Shown one piece after another: positions 31,388-44,380 of a stretch of DNA of 64,000 nucleotides; the first letter of the stretch is position 1, and each line of letters starts with the position of its first letter. Both the position numbers and the translations under genes were made by a program. Origin of the DNA: Trichinella spiralis (lineage: Eukaryota; Nematoda; Enoplea; Trichinellida; Trichinellidae); assembly GCA_000181795.3 (NCBI GenBank), contig CM012954.1, positions 15,804,160 to 15,868,159 of the forward strand, read 5' to 3'. The notes beneath the pieces are model-generated. The model worked only from the letters and a program-made list of their open reading frames with translations. It did not search any database and was not told where the DNA came from.

Positions 31388-33723
31388 TCATCCCCCTCTT
31401 TCTTTTGAGCGTTTCATCATTTTACTCGTCATCTTCGGTTTCAACTTTTTCCTCGCATCCTTAGCATGAACTTTCTGCTTCATCATCATCTTCTTCTTCT
31501 TGTTTCTTTTATTCCCTTCAACATTAGAGCTTTCACGAAAGTCATCATCCAATTGTTTTTCCAAAAATGTTCGATCAATTGGATAAATTGGCATGCCCAT
31601 TTTCGTAGAAACCACAGGTTCAACAATTAATTTATGCGCTGTTTCTGGATTCCATTCTTTTCCAATTGGTTGTTTCAAAGTTTCTTCAAAAGCAGCCGAT
31701 TTTGAAAATGGAAATGGAACCTTTTTAATCTGCTTTGAGCGCAACTGCTTGTCCGCTTCTTGGCAGATGTAAACCAACTGCTTTTCCTTATTTGGTTGCT
31801 TTTCCTTCTCATTTTCTACACCCGCATTCAAAGATTTGCTTCGCTTCTCAACAATGCCCGGACCTGTCCAACTGTTCCAGCCGGGCATCGATGACAAGTT
31901 AGCAGCGTTTGATTCATCGTCACTTGATTCTTCCGCATCAAATTCAGCCACTACATCATCTTCCATAAATGCTTCTGAAATGAGGGCTTCCTGTTCGCCC
32001 AAATCAATGCGATCTTCTAAAATTTCCGGAGCAACTTTCGGTGTCAAATCCAGCATCACTTTGCCGGGCGTCTGGGAACTCTACAAATACAAATTAATTA
32101 ATGCAATCTAAACAAAATACCGATTCAAATTACAATTCTTACCATTCATTAAAATAGATAAAATAGCATATTCTATTGATTAAAAGTGCTTTGAATTTTC
32201 CACTACTGTTTATATAAATTGGAATATCAAAAAGTGTATATATAATTTTATTAAAAATAAAATAAAAGTTGAAACCTACCTTGATTTTCACTTACTGTAG
32301 AGCAAATTTTAAAGTTAAATTTGAAATAATTCTACTGTGAAAAAGAATAATTAAGTAATAACAAAATACCAATTAGACATGCTAATTAAAAACTTTCTCA
32401 AAAATACCAACAGTTTAAAAGTAACTGCACAACTAATACGTATATTATATACTGACGCAAGGCATACATGATTTTCATAAATGCTAATTTTCGAAAATTC
32501 AAATTAGTAAAAAATAAACTCAAAAAAACAATAGTTCAACAGAATAAACAGAACAGAAAGGTCAACTAACTTGATGCGGTGAACTAACGTCTTCAACATC
32601 CATTGCATCTCCGTATAAATTATCTTCTTCGTCTTCGCTCTTCGCCAACTCGTGCGCGTATCCAAGCTTCACCACAAGTTCTTTAGCTTTTCGAATCTGC
32701 TCCTGCAACATCTGACGCATCTCTGGATCATTCTTGGACAAACCTTTCATCCGTTTCGACCAGGTTCCCGTACCACGGTGACGAAGGGTTGCGCGTTCGA
32801 TTATTCGATCGCGTTCGAGTTGTTGGAATTTTTCCGCCGCAGCTGCCGGATCAGAGTGAATTAACTGCTCCAATTCGTTGATTAGGCGCTTTTTTTCGGT
32901 TTTCTTGCGCAACCGATGAAAAGCTTTACTTTTTATGCGCTTCAGCCGTCGATATTTCCTCTCCTGGTATGACACCAGAGCTCTGAACCGTTTCAACTTG
33001 TCCATCGCCTGTTTGGCATCTTCCAAACGTAGTTGTTCCAATTTTCGCTTTTCATCTTCGGTAATTTCGGTTTCGTTGTTCAAATCGCCACCGATGCTTT
33101 TCAAAATTTCGGCACTTTGCAATTCAAGCTCCGTGAGCGGTTTGAAATTTTTCGCTTCTTCTTCAACCGTCGGCAAACGAAAACTGCACTTGGTCAGGGG
33201 AAATCTGAGTTTTTCGGCCAATCGATTGCTGTGCACAAGGTGTTGCCAATCGTCGACAGTTTCGCACGCTTTGCGATAATTCAATTTTCGTCGAATAACC
33301 GCTTGGGCCGCGTTGTGCAAAGGCGTATCGAGCACGTTGTGCCTGTCGTGAGCGACTTGAAGCCGCTTTTTCACCTCGTTCAAATTTTTCAAGCTTTTCG
33401 TCAAAAGACTGCTCATCTTGACGGCCGCTTTTTCATCCAAAATTGGTAAAGCCATTTCCGAAATTTGGCGTCCTGGCTCAGTTCGGACTGTCGATTGCAA
33501 ATTTTTCAGCCTCTTCGAAGAGTTCATCATATCCGCAGCAAACTAAAGAAACGTAAAAGAAAAACGTTGTGAAAATTTTTCAAAAAACAAAATTCAACAA
33601 GAAAACAATTTTCAGTCAAAAATTTTCTTACTAATCTGCAATTGCAAAGAAATACATTAAAAAAATACACATTTCATCAAAAATACTAAACAAATAATTC
33701 TAAAAGTTTACTGATTCATCCAT
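31388..33723 (-). CDS. utp14: UTP14, U3 snoRNP / small-subunit processome protein
   Basis: Exons on minus: 33712-33723, 32571-33542 and 31388-32080, giving 558 aa in exact frame. UTP14 is a nucleolar component of the 90S pre-ribosome that activates the DHR1/DHX37 helicase to release U3 snoRNA. The large exon contains the conserved block KRIKSKAFHRLRKK, then SDPAAAAEKFQQLERDRIIE and ATLRHRGTGTWSKRM. The last exon contains the signature PGWNSWTGPG, VPFPFSKSAAFEETLKQPIG and a lysine-rich tail. The 12-nt first exon (MDES, then a GTAAAC donor) is inferred from frame and splice signals; the alternative is to start at MMNSS inside the large exon. It is head-to-head with Discs large. Confidence 0.94.
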
Positions 33724-34439
33724 TTTCACATGCAAAATTCAAACAGCTCTTTATACGTTTAACATTTTATTCATGAACAAATAAAGAATGCAGAGAAAGG
33801 TTAAATGAAGAAAAAAAAAGACATTTCGCTATTTTAAATTCAGCATCAATTTGAACAGAATGAAATTCACGCATGCACGTAACGTACGCTAGATGCAATG
33901 TTGCAGTACACTGTTTGTATAATCAAGTACGCACGTTTATTTGAAATAATACAATCGCCCGTTGAATGACGCGAAAAAACAAACAAGTGAATAAAACATT
34001 TCTGAACAAAATGTGAAATATTTGAAATATTTATTTGTCCATTTTAAAGTACTTTTTTTTGGAAATTTTCTTCTCCCAGTCAATCAACTTATTTTTCGAT
34101 TCGTAATATTGCAGCGGTGAGGATGAAGTTTTAAATTTATTTATTGCAAAAAAGAATACTCCAGAAAAAAATATTCCAAAAAAATGCACTATTGTTCGTT
34201 AAAATCGAAGAAATAACGCCTAAATAAATTTTACTGTAATTACAGTACTCCCGGCCTCCCGTAGCGTTGGTTGATAAGAAGTTGTTTGGTCGGGCGCGCT
34301 ATTTGTTATCAACAGCTAGATTTGCGACGAATCGACCGTCTCTGTCGCCAGTTGGCGCGCTTAGTAACGTCGTAAACGATATTACAAGCCGGTCGGCCTC
34401 GGCTCGAACCAGACGCGATCGATTGCTGTTGTCACGACG
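33724..34439. promoter_or_regulatory. Divergent promoter region between UTP14 and Discs large
   Basis: 716 bp between the two start codons. The half next to Discs large (34240-34440) is GC-rich and rich in CG dinucleotides, unlike the surrounding sequence, as expected for a housekeeping-type promoter and 5' UTR. The middle holds an unexplained minus-strand open stretch (34031-34188) described in the findings. Confidence 0.5.
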
Positions 34440-37400
34440 ATGCCCGTCAAAAAGCAAGGTAAACTCGGTGTTCTTGGTTGTTGAAATTGTTTACAATGGA
34501 TTCTTTTGTTGTGTATATGTATTTTTTTGTTCTTCTTCTTCTCGTGCTTCACTTGATTTGTTAAGAATTTCAAAATTTACTCTTTAATCTGTTGAACAAT
34601 TTAGAGAAATAAACAAACGTAAAAAAGAAAACAGCAAATAGGTTCAAGTTTGCAAAATGCAATTTTTGCAAAGTTGATGTAAAACAACGAAAAGTTGAGG
34701 ATCAGTAGAATTGAGAGTTTGGATTGGGAAATAAATTTTCAATTTGTTGTATGCTTTACTTTTTTTTTCCTTTTGCAGAAGCCCATCGGGCGTTAGAGTT
34801 GCTCGAAGAGTATCACAAAAGTTTGATACGTGCCGATGACCGGCAACTTCGTGAAGCAATAGAGCGTGTGATCACCATATTTAAATGTCGTCTTTTTCAA
34901 GCGTTGCTTGGTAAGTTTGAATTTCCTATTCCTATTTATTGCATTGGAGCGAAGTTAATAATAATTTCACCTTGATTTCCCGCACAATAGTTGCAATTTT
35001 TGCTCCCATACAGAGATTAAGAGCAGGAGGAGGAGGGAGAAGGTTGAGGTTTTTTCATTGCCAACCTTCATAGTTTTTCGTGGCCGCTACTGGCCGGTGG
35101 GAAAAGACGGGTGAAAGTCTCATCGTCGGTGACCTCGACCGGCCTTTCTGTGCCACTTGAGGTCACATGGGCAGTTTGGACGAATTTTTGCAATTGTCAT
35201 CCACTAACCGACTCGACTACTGCTAGCTCGGACAGTTTGTTCTCCACTAGCCGGTGACTGATACGGCTTGTTTTGCCCATTGCATAGCTGACCGGCTACG
35301 TCATTTCTGCATTCCTTCACCACCACAACCTACACCTACGCCTATTCGTCAAGCTTCATCCTCGCATACTTTGATTGTTGAATAATCATAATAATTGACT
35401 TTGCTTACTGAACGGCTCTGAAAGCGGGCGAACAAGCCAACCAACCGACCGACCCGAGATGGCGCCGAGCCGGTTTTCTAGTCGCACCCTGTCGAGCAGA
35501 TTTGACCAGCCTAAAACTAAAACCGGTTCCCAAGAAATTTGCAAACTACAGCTATGTCAAATTACCAACAAATACCATTTCCTCAACTTATATATTTTGC
35601 ATAATTTAATCATTTTATTATTATTATTATTATTACTGATATTGTTATGTGATTAAATTATTCTATCACAAATACACTGATGAATCATCATTTAAATTAT
35701 ATATATATTGATGTTGATTCTGCACAGAAAATTGTCATAAAACTGTTTCAAGTTTTCTTTTGTATGAATAATTTCGCAAACGACCTGTTCGACCTGAATG
35801 CAACTGACGCTAACACGTTGGACCTTGCCGATCAATAAAAATGATGTCTGTGCCTGCCTGTATAATCGACAACAATTATTTACACAACTGAATGATGTCA
35901 TCTTATATTTATTTGTTTGTTTATTCTGTTTTCGCTTCTTCTCTCGTGTGCGGTTGTTTCCGTTTTGGAATATTTTTTTCAACCGACATTTTGCATGTTC
36001 AGCATTTGCAAGCGAGTAAACAAAATCACGACGACAACAATTGCAAAAATCCAAACTGTCCCCTCTTGTTGTTGATGCTGCACATGCTTATATGCTTCTC
36101 CTCCTCTTCGGTGAAGTTTGCAGAAGCTGTGCTACCCTGTGAAAGTTGGCCAGTTTTCAATCAAAACTTGCCAACGTGTATAACTATGGAAAAATATTTG
36201 CATTTGATTTAAGCCGTGTACCGACTGTTTTTATATTATAACTTTTAGCATGTACTTCTTGAGCAAAGAGAGAAAAGATATATAGAGAGAGAGAGCAATA
36301 AATAAAAACAGCAAAAAGAAAAGCAAAACTAATCTTATCTAAGATTATGTCAAACAGTGTAAATGATTAATTTCGAAACTGCCCACCACATGTTTTGTTA
36401 GCATTACGGTGTTTGTCTTTTTTTCATTTTTCTCCTATGCAAAAAAAACATACGCTAAATTGAAAACTACTCCACATCTTTCTTTGTATGCACGATGTTG
36501 CAAACGGGGGAGGGGCGAGGGGACAACAGTTTTGCAACAGTATCGATCGAGAAGAGTAAAAAATTTGAAATTTTTCTTATTTTTTTTAGAGATTCAAGAA
36601 TTTTACGAAGAGACTTTGCTCAATGAGCACAAATCGTTGCTGCAAAAGACAGTGGAAACGAATTTGGTGGCCGATCGTTGGGAAGGGAACCCTCCGATTG
36701 TTGGTCCAAATACGTCGAACAAGACCGTAAGGGAGAGAGTGCAGTTTGTGCACTGGCGCGTGCGCGCGAGTTTAAAAGAGAAAATTAAAATATAAATTAA
36801 TTTAAGACCGATTCTTATGCATCTTTCGTCGACGCTTACAAGAAAAGCACAAGCCCCACGGCTGCAACTTCTACAATATCCTCGTTTCCGGCTTCACTTC
36901 GCGGCGGTCCGCAACGCGACTTGGATTCGCCCGGTCCATTTTACACATCCGCTCCGTCTGGACAACCGAAATTATTCAACAGTATTTCCCAGCCGGTCAG
37001 GGATTCTTGGCAAGACGACTCTTTGGCTGCGGACAGTCGTTATGTGAGATTTCCCCTTTCATTACTTTTTATCCACGTAGTTTGAAAGTGGTGGCGGTGA
37101 TGATGATCATAATAAATATAGGAATTCTTTTTTTTCTTATTATTATTTTCATTTTATGACGCAAGCTGTTTGTTTGTTATTTTTTTGTCATTCCAAACAC
37201 ACTTGTTGTTGTTGTCGTGTAGTTTAGCCAACTGATGATGTTCGAGAATGGGAATTGTGTAATTGTTGAGAAAATTTTGCTTGCAGACAAACGGCAGTCA
37301 CGACGACAATTGGGAATACGAAGAGATAATATTGGAAAAGGGAACCATCGCCGGTTTGGGATTCAGCATCTCCGGCGGTCGGGACAATCCGCACGTGGCC

Positions 37401-40078
37401 GACGATCCGAGCATCTACGTGACCAAGATCATCCCGGGCGGGGCGGCCGCCTACGACGGTCGTCTGCGCAAAGATGACATCATTCTCCGTGTCAACCAAA
37501 TTGACACGACCGATGTTTATCACCACGTGGCAGTGGACGCTTTGAAACAAGCAGGCAACATTGTCAAGCTGGTATGCAAATTTTTCTTCTTATTCTTTAG
37601 TCATTTTGAGAGAAGAGATTGGTGTTTTTTTGTTTCAGTTCGTCCGACGCAGAGTTCGCGACGACGATGCAACAGCCACAACGGCCGCCGACTGTGCAGT
37701 TGGGGCGGGCGTGGAACGACGAATCGAGCTGCTCAAAGGCAACAAAGGGCTCGGTTTCAGCATAGCCGGCGGCGTGGGCAACGAGCACGTCCCCAACGAC
37801 GCCGGCATCTACGTCACGAAAATCATCGACGGCGGTGCGGCGCAGGTCGACGGTCGCCTGGCCGTGGGCGACAAGCTGCTGGCCGTCGGCAACTGTTCGC
37901 TGGACAACGTCACCCACGAAACCGCCGTCGCCGCGTTGAAAGCCACCGCCGACCGCGTCGTGCTCACCGTGCTGAAGCCAATTTCTTCCGGCTCGGCGAT
38001 TCCATTCGCCGACGGCAACGAACCCGGCCTCGGCTCCGATCATGGCCTGTTCGACCATTCGGCGACCACGCCCACCACCACCGGCGGCACGGCCACCGCC
38101 CTGCGTCTGTCCAGACAGCAGGAGATGCGCCGGGCGATGGGCGCCGGCGCCGAAGACGCGCTGTCCGCGTCGGCGTCGTCGTCCTCGTACACGCCGTACG
38201 CGCTGCCCGAACCGGCGGCAACCGTTGCCGAAAGGCGCCATTCGGTTGGGGCGGTGTTCGGCGAACCGAACGCCGATGCCGGCGGCGCCGGCTTGCCGGG
38301 CCGTTCGCCGCGGCGCGTCACGTTGAACAAGGGCGGCGCCGGCGGCGGCTTGGGATTCAACATCGTCGGCGGCGAAGACGGCGAAGGGATCTACATCTCG
38401 TACATACTGCCCGGCGGCGTGGCCGACGTCAGCGGCCTGTTGCACAAAGGCGACCAACTGTTGGAAGTGAACGGTGTCGACTTGCGCAACGCGACCCACG
38501 AAGAAGCGGCCGCGGCTTTGAAATCCGGCGGTCAGAAAATTTACATACTGGCCGCCTACCGTCCCGAAGAATATTACCGTTTCGAGGCGAAAATCGAACA
38601 ACTGCGCAACGTGATGATCGACCAAAATTCGCCCCAACCGCGTCGCGAATTGTACGTGCGCGCGTTGTTCGACTACGACCCGTCCAAAGACAGCGGACTG
38701 CCCAGTCGCGGTTTGGCGTTCAACTACGGCGACATCCTGCACGTGACCAACGCCTGCGACGACGACTGGTGGCAAGCCAGGAAGCGGCTCAAAGACGGCA
38801 CCGAAGACGGCTACGGAATCATACCGAGCAAGAGGAGGTTTGTTTGTTTGTTAGTTTTTTTGAAAATTATAATTTTATTATTCACAACTGGAGAAAATGG
38901 ACCTGAGAGAGGGTGAATAATAAGAGAAGCGTAATTTTTTTTTCAAGGGTCGAAAAGAGGGAACGTTCGAGACGGAAACAAGTCAACTTTGGCAGTAGTC
39001 GACAGTCGAGCATGTCAGAAAAAGTATGCATAAAAGTTTTAGTTGAGTTTATTATAATATTTATTTATTTATGTGTGTGTATAGCATTCTGGAGCGAGAA
39101 AGCAGCTGTCGTTGTCTAGAAAATTTCCATTCATGAAAAGCAAAGAACGTTTACACGAAGAATTGGAAAACGAACGTCTCGAAGATTATATTCTGTCATA
39201 TCAGCCTGTCGAACAGCATTATCGTAAATGAATTCTTTCCAAATTCATCCCATCCATCTGTACTCGTTTTTATTAACTTTGTATGTATTTCCATGCAGTC
39301 AATTATGTTCGACCGGTGATCATTTTGGGAGCGTTGAAAGATCGAATCAACGACGATTTGACCGCTGAATATCCGGATAATTTTGCCTGCTGTGTTCCGC
39401 ATACAAGTCGACCACGTCGTGAACACGAAGTCGACGGTCGAGATTATTATTTCGTCTCTCGCGACGTGATGGAACATGATATACACAATCATTTGTTCAT
39501 CGAAGCTGGTCAATATAATGGAAATTTATACGGAACTAGCATCGGCTCGGTGCGAGATGTCTCTGAACAGGTGTGTGACACTAATTGCAAAATATTCGCG
39601 TCAATAATTTCTCAATCGCGGCGATTTTGTTTCCAGAATAAACATTGCATATTGGACGTCAGTGGCAATGCAATCAAGCGACTCCAACTAGCTGGACTGT
39701 ATCCAATCGTCATTTTTATCAAGCCATATGGTCCTGGACAATTGATGTACGTTGACTCATTGTTGTTTATTTATTTGCTGTTTACAATTTGATCTGGTTT
39801 CGTTTCAAGGGAATGGAATAGACGTATTACTGAAGACGACGCTGTACGCGTTTATCAAAGGTGCTTGCAGATAGAACAAGAGTTTGGCGAATCGTTTACA
39901 GGTATATGAGTCGTTGTAGTAGATATTATGCTGATGATCAATGAACGTGTAAAATGATTTTCTTTTTTCAGCAGTTGTGCAGGGTGATGTACCCGAAGAG
40001 ATTTACGAAAGAGTGAAAGAAGTGATACGTGATCAATCAGGTCCGGTCGTCTGGGTGCCCAGTCAGGAAGGGTTATGA
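34440..40078 (+). CDS. dlg-1: Discs large (Dlg) MAGUK scaffold, complete
   Basis: Twelve exons: 34440-34458, 34779-34910, 36590-36726, 36807-37043, 37287-37571, 37639-38837, 38948-39023, 39085-39223, 39299-39570, 39637-39746, 39810-39901 and 39972-40078, giving 934 aa in exact frame. It begins [20 protein letters not shown], an L27 domain as in DLG1. PDZ1 is at about residues 182-270, PDZ2 295-383 and PDZ3 495-575, each with a GLGF core and a GDxxLxVN-like strand. An SH3 domain follows (about 608-675, [13 protein letters not shown]), then a basic HOOK region and a guanylate-kinase-like domain ending [10 protein letters not shown]. It scaffolds junctional and basolateral complexes and works genetically with Scribble. 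Exon 6 (PDZ2-PDZ3-SH3) is strikingly GC-rich. PDZ1 and PDZ2 are split by a phase-0 intron. Confidence 0.97.
34911..36589 (+). other. Second intron of Discs large with an embedded GC-rich island
   Basis: A 1.68 kb intron. Most is AT-rich, but 35020-35530 is GC-richer with many CG dinucleotides. Within it an ATG at 35459 opens a frame starting [19 protein letters not shown] in a good context. It may be an alternative first exon of Discs large or only a regulatory island. The TTA run at 35616-35635 is a microsatellite. Confidence 0.4.
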
Positions 40079-43000
40079 TTTGAATGGAATCCAATGAAAT
40101 ATATTAAATTTTAACTGCACGCATATAATAATAATAATAATTATTATTATTATTATCATTACTACTCCATTTTTTTCTCCTTACAAAGGCAGTTTGAAAT
40201 CTTTCTGCGTATATATATATATGCATATGTATATATGTATTACTGACTGAGCACAAAAATATGGAAAGCTCTATTGACGGCCTTTTCTTTTCCCTGTTCT
40301 GTCCAGTATTATTTTAATCATCATCCTATTATTACATTAGTATTTCTTCCTCGTTAAAAATAGCTTACTTAACTCTCATCATCTGTTGTTGTACGATTAC
40401 ACTGTTGTGAATAGGGAGGGCATGCTTCAATTATATAAAAAACTTTTGCATGTTAAAAGAATGGAAGAAGGACCAAATATTATGCTGAATCAATTCAAAA
40501 TCATCAATCACACCGTTTATATTTACCAAATGTATGATAATTTCATTAAATTGTTGCATTTAAAGGAAAATTGTCTTTGAATTTTGTTATCTAATCAATG
40601 CATGTGAACCTACATTAGATCTGGTATATTTGGAAGATAAAGCTCAGTAATGATAATAAAAATTCACGGCAACAATAGTATACAATGCTGAAGTTCATGT
40701 TAAATAAATGATCGTCTTTTTCAAACTTTGTTCATTTACAATTAATTAATTAGCTATATTGATTTTATAATTTCAATTATCAGAGGTTGCAGAAAACAGA
40801 ACATTTGTATAAATTAGCTTTGATGATGATCAAATGTAAAATAATTTGGTACAAGTCACTGTAGTTTGATGTTACTGTACCTATAATTTATTGCTAATTG
40901 CGCAGAATATTCGCTCAGAATATGGATGCAAAGAGAAATATAAATAACTATGAAATATGAAATAATCAAGAGAACATATTGATCAATCTAAAGATAAAAA
41001 CTGTTTAAAGTAATCGCTTTGCCATGTTAAAGAGCAATTCACAGAACGTGACTTTTATAAGTCTTCTATTATCAATATCGTGATATTTTGAAAAAAATAC
41101 AAAAACAAAAAGTACAACAAAATACAAATCTCAGGAATATACTACAGTACTGTTTCAAAAAAATTTCAAACAAATATATAAAAAGTTACAAAACTAAGAA
41201 AGAATAACGATATATTTAGACAATTACCAAACAAATAACACATCATTTAGTTTCAATGAGTTTAACAATTCCTACTTTCAATAAAAATGAAATTCATAGC
41301 AATAAATTATGTAAAAGAAGAATCAATACCTTAATTTCAATCAGAATCACAACGCTCACTATCACTACAATAATCAGAATCACTCCACTAAATGAATACT
41401 GTTTGCCTTAAGTCAATTAGAAAACCATCATTTCACACACACAAATATATATATGTATAGTATATATATGTAAGAATAGAACAGAATAAACAACACAAAG
41501 ATACCCTTAATGAACAGGCATCAAAAATGACGTCATCAAAATCACTGCGCCGCCCTTAGTATGGGAATGCTGGTAACTATTATTTGTACAAATGTAGATT
41601 TTGAACACAAACTGAAGCTACTGCCAGATAAACAAACGGCAAGTCAAACTGACCACCCGGCGGGAAACAGCAATGGCAAAAAACCGCGTAGAGTGTAAAA
41701 AATTATTCTCCAACTTCAACCAAACCGGAAATAATATTTTCTTACAAATTTTTAAATTCTCCACAGAAAATATTTCAATTTTCATAATGTACTTGTCTGA
41801 TGACCAAAATAAGATTGTTCAAATTGAAGATTCTATTCAATACTTGATTCAAAATTTGCGTAGAAAGTTTTTTCCCCACTTTTCTACCGATATCCCCTAA
41901 TGTTGTTGTTCATTGAGAATAAGTTGGAAACAGAAGTTAAAATTGAAAACAAAACAAAATATGTAAAACCGTTTCTCACAAAAGTACTTCAGATGAAATT
42001 TAAAAAAAACGCTTTCAAAGCAACGCACAAAATACACACGAACCAAAAATGGCAGAAACGAATTCCACCAACAACAAGCAAGCACATGAACACTTACTTA
42101 CCTGCTTTTGATGATTGATCATTTCGATGATAATTACACCGCAGCCGATAAATTTATGATCTATTTATTATATTGTACAATTTGACAAATGATGGACACG
42201 TAAGAATGGTACGGTAATTTTCATTATTACAGTATTTCACTTTTGAATAAAGTTAATAAAAATTATATTTTATCATAAAATATATAATTGCGCGATTAAT
42301 TAGATAAATTTTTTTCTTGTATTGTTTTATAAAATAATTTTTATTTAAATCGAAATAATATATAAACTAATGAATAAACAACACAACACAACACGAGTGT
42401 TAAATTGAGATGAAAACAGAATGTTTTGATGCAAATGATAATTTCACATTTAATTTCGTAATAATTATGATAAATTGTAATATATTATTCATTGAATAAG
42501 TTCAGTTTTACAATTTTTACACTTTCAAATTCGTCAGGACTAAAACAACAATAGTTATGTATGTTAACATTGTACTTTTTTAAATTTCATGTTAAAAATC
42601 AAATAATTCATTAATTTATTGTTTGTGAACAGTTGCTTACGATAATCAATACTGTTTACCTAATTGATCAGCTATGTGTATGTGATAATTAATCATAATA
42701 ATAAAAATGATTATTACATTTAACGCAGCCAACTGGAACGATGATGATCAGCGATGATCATTATTAGCGAAAAATGTGCCACTGGTGACAGTGTCGAAGT
42801 ATTTTGCAAAATGATCATCTCAGTTGATTAAATTGAATGCCTGATAGAAAAAAGATTCAAATGCAAATTTTCAATGTCCATATTTGACGACAAATCGACC
42901 ATTACAATATTGTCATGAGAGTAATACTTCAGATAACTGAAACCGAACGAGCTTAGAAATATCCTGAATTGCAATCTTTCAATTTTGTTAATTAGCATTC

Positions 43001-44380
43001 ATTGATCACGGTTTTGTTGACAGTCGCATGCTAATAAATTGAATAAATTAGCTAATTGGTGGTTCAGTAGCCAGCTAACCTCTATTCATTATGATGAAAG
43101 CTATCCATAGATTGATATCAAATTCAATTTTTCATTACTGATCTGTTGATTGCGCTTAATTAATAAGAGCTTCGAAAGTTGTAGGCGCTTGACACTTCTG
43201 CCGACAATCCTGCAAAATATGTCGTAGGAAGAATTTCTTTTCAAATCATCTTTGATTCAAATTCCATTTATTAAAGAAAATAACTTTATCTTCGGGCATC
43301 GCGGCGTGAAGTAATTCAATTTTTGTCATTATTGAATTTTTCCATCATTTAAAAAAACATTAATATTCTTCTTGCAAAAATATGTAAAAATTCGTTTCTT
43401 ACACTTTCTCCCCTTCTATGACTGAGAACCTTGTAACAGTTTGAAATAGTTTTGCAATAATTATGCAAAAATATTGGAACATTCCATTTGCGTTGAACAC
43501 CCTCAATCACTGATTTTAACAACAACACAGTTGATCATTATATTTGTATTACTGCTATATTACATACGCGTTGAATTTATCCTGATTGATCGAAGTGAAT
43601 AGATTTTTTTTTCAAAAACTGCTTTACTTGATTAAATTTAAACCGGAAATATATTTTTCACCCAATTTTATTTTTCGCACACTGTACGAATTATTCATTA
43701 TTGTCGACGGAAGTCATGCGGACAGTTTTGAAATTCAAATTTACAGTTACTGTAGTAAAATACAGTCAGTAAAAAAAGGAATAAAAGTTGCAATTTTGTC
43801 CTATATTCAATGAAGTTTTTTGTTTGAATTTATACTCGATTTTTATGAATAATATGCGATTATTTTGCTCGATTATTAATTTTTCACTGCCTTTTTTTCA
43901 ATTCGGGTTTTTGTTATCAATTTCCATGATGACGAACGAGTGAGTACAAGTGGTCGTCGATGTTCTTGCTTTTTTTGTCTTTGTTTGTGTAATTTTCATG
44001 ATAAATTCAATTCGAATTTTCCACAGCAGCTCAAGAGCAGCCAGCGGTCCAGATGAAGAGACAAAGTACGAACGAGAGAGGAGAAAAAGAAAAAAAACCC
44101 AGTACGAGACAATCTGCAACAGTCGGTATACTGTAGATTTTGTTGTAATAGAATAGAAATTTAATTGAACACAAGAAACAAAGTGAATAACATTTTCCTC
44201 ATCGGCATTACATAAATAAAACAGCGCATCGTATTTCTTCCGACGGACGGTGAGATGGCATTTCAATAGTGCAACTCAAGTGCGGCTGTTGTTGTTCTTG
44301 TTGTTGTTGTTATCGATGTTGTGGTGGAATTTGATAAATTTTTCGATTGATTATTTTTTTTCAACTTTCAGAATTCCGAA
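40079..44380. other. Gene-poor 4.3 kb between Discs large and the GPCR
   Basis: AT-rich throughout. A splice acceptor just before 44371 suggests that an untranslated 5' exon of the GPCR may lie upstream. Two back-to-back short frames at 41673-41900 and 41900-42118 (75 and 72 codons) show no signal peptide, domain or familiar motif; I do not call them genes. Around 44030-44110 there is a purine-rich stretch. Nothing else seen. Confidence 0.55.
40125..40156. repeat. Perfect 16-bp inverted repeat of (ATA)n/(TAT)n, no spacer
   Basis: The left arm 40125-40140 is the exact reverse complement of 40141-40156. It lies 46 bp after the stop codon of Discs large, so it falls in or just beyond its 3' UTR. 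Confidence 0.95.

Noticed and set aside
35692-36212. Overlapping frames of 73-120 codons in Discs large intron 2
   Set aside because: They lie within the intron on both strands, are rich in Phe/Ser/Lys runs and show no domain.
37597-38775. 392-codon open frame on the minus strand across Discs large
   Set aside because: It is the shadow of the GC-rich PDZ2-PDZ3-SH3 exon; its composition is low-complexity Arg/Val/Gly and it has no domain.
41673-42118. Two consecutive plus-strand frames of 75 and 72 codons
   Set aside because: AT-driven composition, no signal peptide or motif, and the two frames cannot be joined by convincing splice sites.
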